Below are positions 4,613-5,780 of a stretch of DNA of 5,780 nt, in pieces (position 1 is the first letter of the stretch; each line of letters starts with the position of its first letter). This DNA comes from an uncultured Lachnospiraceae bacterium (lineage in GTDB: Bacteria; Bacillota; Clostridia; Lachnospirales; Lachnospiraceae): the NCBI GenBank assembly GCA_910577955.1, contig CAJTNC010000044.1:1-5780 (forward strand). Direction: 5' to 3'. Below the pieces are notes generated by a model that ran no database searches, was not told the origin of the DNA, and saw only the letters and a list, made by a program, of their open reading frames with translations. The translations under genes and the position numbers were made by a program.

Positions 4613-5644
4613 ATGAATAATATAGTGACGATCAATGATGTTGCTGAAGCGGCCGGCGTAGGTAAGGGAACCGTTGACAGAGTATTACATAACCGCGGGC
4701 GTGTTTCAGAAGAAACCAAAAAAAGGGTTTTGAATTGTATTAAAGAACTGGGGTATAAGCCGAATACGGCGGCCCGTATGTTGGCGAAACGCCGCGTTTA
4801 TAAAATTGCCGTCATCTATCATAATAAAGAGACGGAGTTCTGGAGTCAGGTGGAGGAAGGGGTCATCGAAGCTGCGGAGGAGTATAAGCAGATGGGCGTT
4901 GTGGTCGATCGGTTTGTTCTTCCTCAGATAGATATAGACGGCCAGCTTGCACTGATCGATCAGGTGATCGAAAGGGAATATGACGGGTTGGCCATCGTGC
5001 CTTACTGTTCTCCGAAAATTTCCGAGGCGTTGAGCAGAGCGGCAGCCCGGAAAATACAGGTGATCACCTTTAATAATGACGAGGAGTGTGAGAGAGCCTG
5101 TTATGTAGGACAGGATCTGCTGCAAAGCGGAAGGACAGCCGGAAAGCTGATGGGGATGATTGCGGAGCCTGACAGCAGATATGCGGTTTTTCTGCCTATC
5201 GTTGAAGGGATGAGCGCCCTGTATAACAGATATATAGGATTCCGGGAAGTGTTGGATGCCAGTCGGAAAGATATGAAACTGATAGGTGTTTTCAGCTGTG
5301 CACAGGAAGGTGAGCAGGCTTATGATAAGGCGAGAGCACTGATTCAGGGGGAAAGGGTAGATGCAATTTATGCGTCTAACGGCATTGTGGCGAATGTGGC
5401 GCAGGCGGTGGAGGATCTGGGTTATTCCGGAAAGATAAAGCTTGTGGGGCACGATCTGACGGACTTTGTCGTTAAATATATAAAGAGCGGTACGATCAGT
5501 ATTTCTATCGGGCAGGAAGCAAAAAAGCAAGGGTATGCGGCGGTTGAGAAATTGTGCAGAAGTCTTTTGATGGACGAAGAAATCACAGGGGATGTTTACA
5601 CGAAGATCGTGGTCGCCGTGAAAGAAAATTTGGCGTATGTATGA
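4613..5644 (+). CDS. LacI-family transcriptional regulator with sugar-type ligand domain
   Basis: The 343-aa protein has standard length and order for the family. An N-terminal helix-turn-helix (VTINDVAEAAGVGKGTVDRVLHNRG, split as 5-16 and 17-29) is followed by a hinge helix (about 51-60, NTAARMLAKR). The ligand-binding and dimerisation domain (about 63-343) is of the periplasmic sugar-binding type, with IAVIYHNKETEFW (65-77), DGLAIVPYC (124-132), ITFNND (151-156), GQDLLQSGRTAG (166-177), YASNG (253-257) and GHD (279-281). The recognition helix has TVDRVLH where most members have TVSRVLN, so it belongs to a distinct subgroup. The effector is probably a sugar or related small molecule; the sequence does not say which. 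It has its own strong promoter with a palindrome in the spacer, suggesting autorepression. Target genes are likely just beyond the right edge. Confidence 0.93.
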   Translation: MNNIVTINDVAEAAGVGKGTVDRVLHNRGRVSEETKKRVLNCIKELGYKPNTAARMLAKRRVYKIAVIYHNKETEFWSQVEEGVIEAAEEYKQMGVVVDRFVLPQIDIDGQLALIDQVIEREYDGLAIVPYCSPKISEALSRAAARKIQVITFNNDEECERACYVGQDLLQSGRTAGKLMGMIAEPDSRYAVFLPIVEGMSALYNRYIGFREVLDASRKDMKLIGVFSCAQEGEQAYDKARALIQGERVDAIYASNGIVANVAQAVEDLGYSGKIKLVGHDLTDFVVKYIKSGTISISIGQEAKKQGYAAVEKLCRSLLMDEEITGDVYTKIVVAVKENLAYV

Positions 5645-5661
5645 CGCTGAATTTTATCCCC

Positions 5662-5683
5662 TTTGCGGGAACGCCCCCGCAAA
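5662..5683 (+). terminator. GC-rich hairpin after the LacI-family gene, possible terminator
   Basis: TTTGCGGG (5662-5669) pairs perfectly with CCCGCAAA (5676-5683) around a 6-base loop, 18 bases after the stop codon. The position suits a terminator, but the sequence after it (AGCCGGGAC) has no T-run on this strand, and the other strand has none either. The remaining sequence to 5780 is A/T-rich and holds no gene I can support; it may be the regulatory region of the next gene. Confidence 0.45.
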
Positions 5684-5780
5684 AGCCGGGACTAATTACG
5701 GAAGCAATTAAATTACACATAAAAACTAGAGATGAGCAAAACACATTGATTTAAATATAGGATTTGGCAGTTAGTGTCTG

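Noticed and set aside
4706..5530. Minus-strand frame of 274 codons opposite the LacI-family gene
   Set aside because: The + strand encodes an unmistakable LacI-family protein across the whole stretch; the opposite frame is a by-product.
5693..5710. Weak inverted repeat TAATT-N8-AATTA as a second operator for the LacI-family protein
   Set aside because: Only five A/T pairs, no similarity to the promoter palindrome, and expected by chance in A/T-rich DNA.

Overview
The window looks like chromosomal DNA of a flagellated Gram-positive member of the Clostridia, most likely Lachnospiraceae. The reasons are the flagellin tail at the left edge, a secreted-protein style rich in SGND motifs, an Rpn/PD-(D/E)XK gene of the type I associate with that family, strong AGGAGG-type ribosome binding sites and sigma-A promoters. 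The taxonomic call is inference from protein style. All supported genes are on the + strand.

Left part (1-3353), a cell-surface region. It starts with the last 17 codons of a flagellin gene. Three exported proteins of unknown function follow: a 176-aa protein with one N-terminal membrane anchor and a beta-rich outer domain, a 240-aa secreted protein, and a 551-aa secreted multidomain protein. The multidomain protein has an acidic linker of six 12-residue SGN repeats, two Ig-like modules, and a C-terminal domain that resembles the core of the 240-aa protein. The 240-aa protein carries the same SGND motif just after its signal peptide. Together these look like components of one undescribed envelope or surface assembly: an anchored accessory protein, an abundant small subunit, and a long adhesin-like subunit. 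No sortase signal or named domain family could be assigned. Hairpins lie in front of the first and third of these genes.

Middle (3354-4544), an Rpn-family PD-(D/E)XK nuclease gene behind a remarkable leader. A near-consensus extended -10 promoter is followed within about 40 bases by a terminator-like hairpin with a T-rich tail. A 10-bp hairpin then completely covers the ribosome binding site of the nuclease gene, and an alternative upstream arm could free it. This suggests tight, possibly two-step RNA control of a toxic protein. An in-frame internal start inside the gene could make a C-terminal fragment, as described for the intragenic antitoxins of Rpn proteins.

Right part (4545-5780), a LacI-family regulator. 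Its strong promoter carries a near-perfect 16-bp palindrome between -35 and -10, a good candidate for an autoregulatory operator. The gene or operon it controls is probably outside the window. After its stop only a hairpin and AT-rich non-coding sequence are visible.
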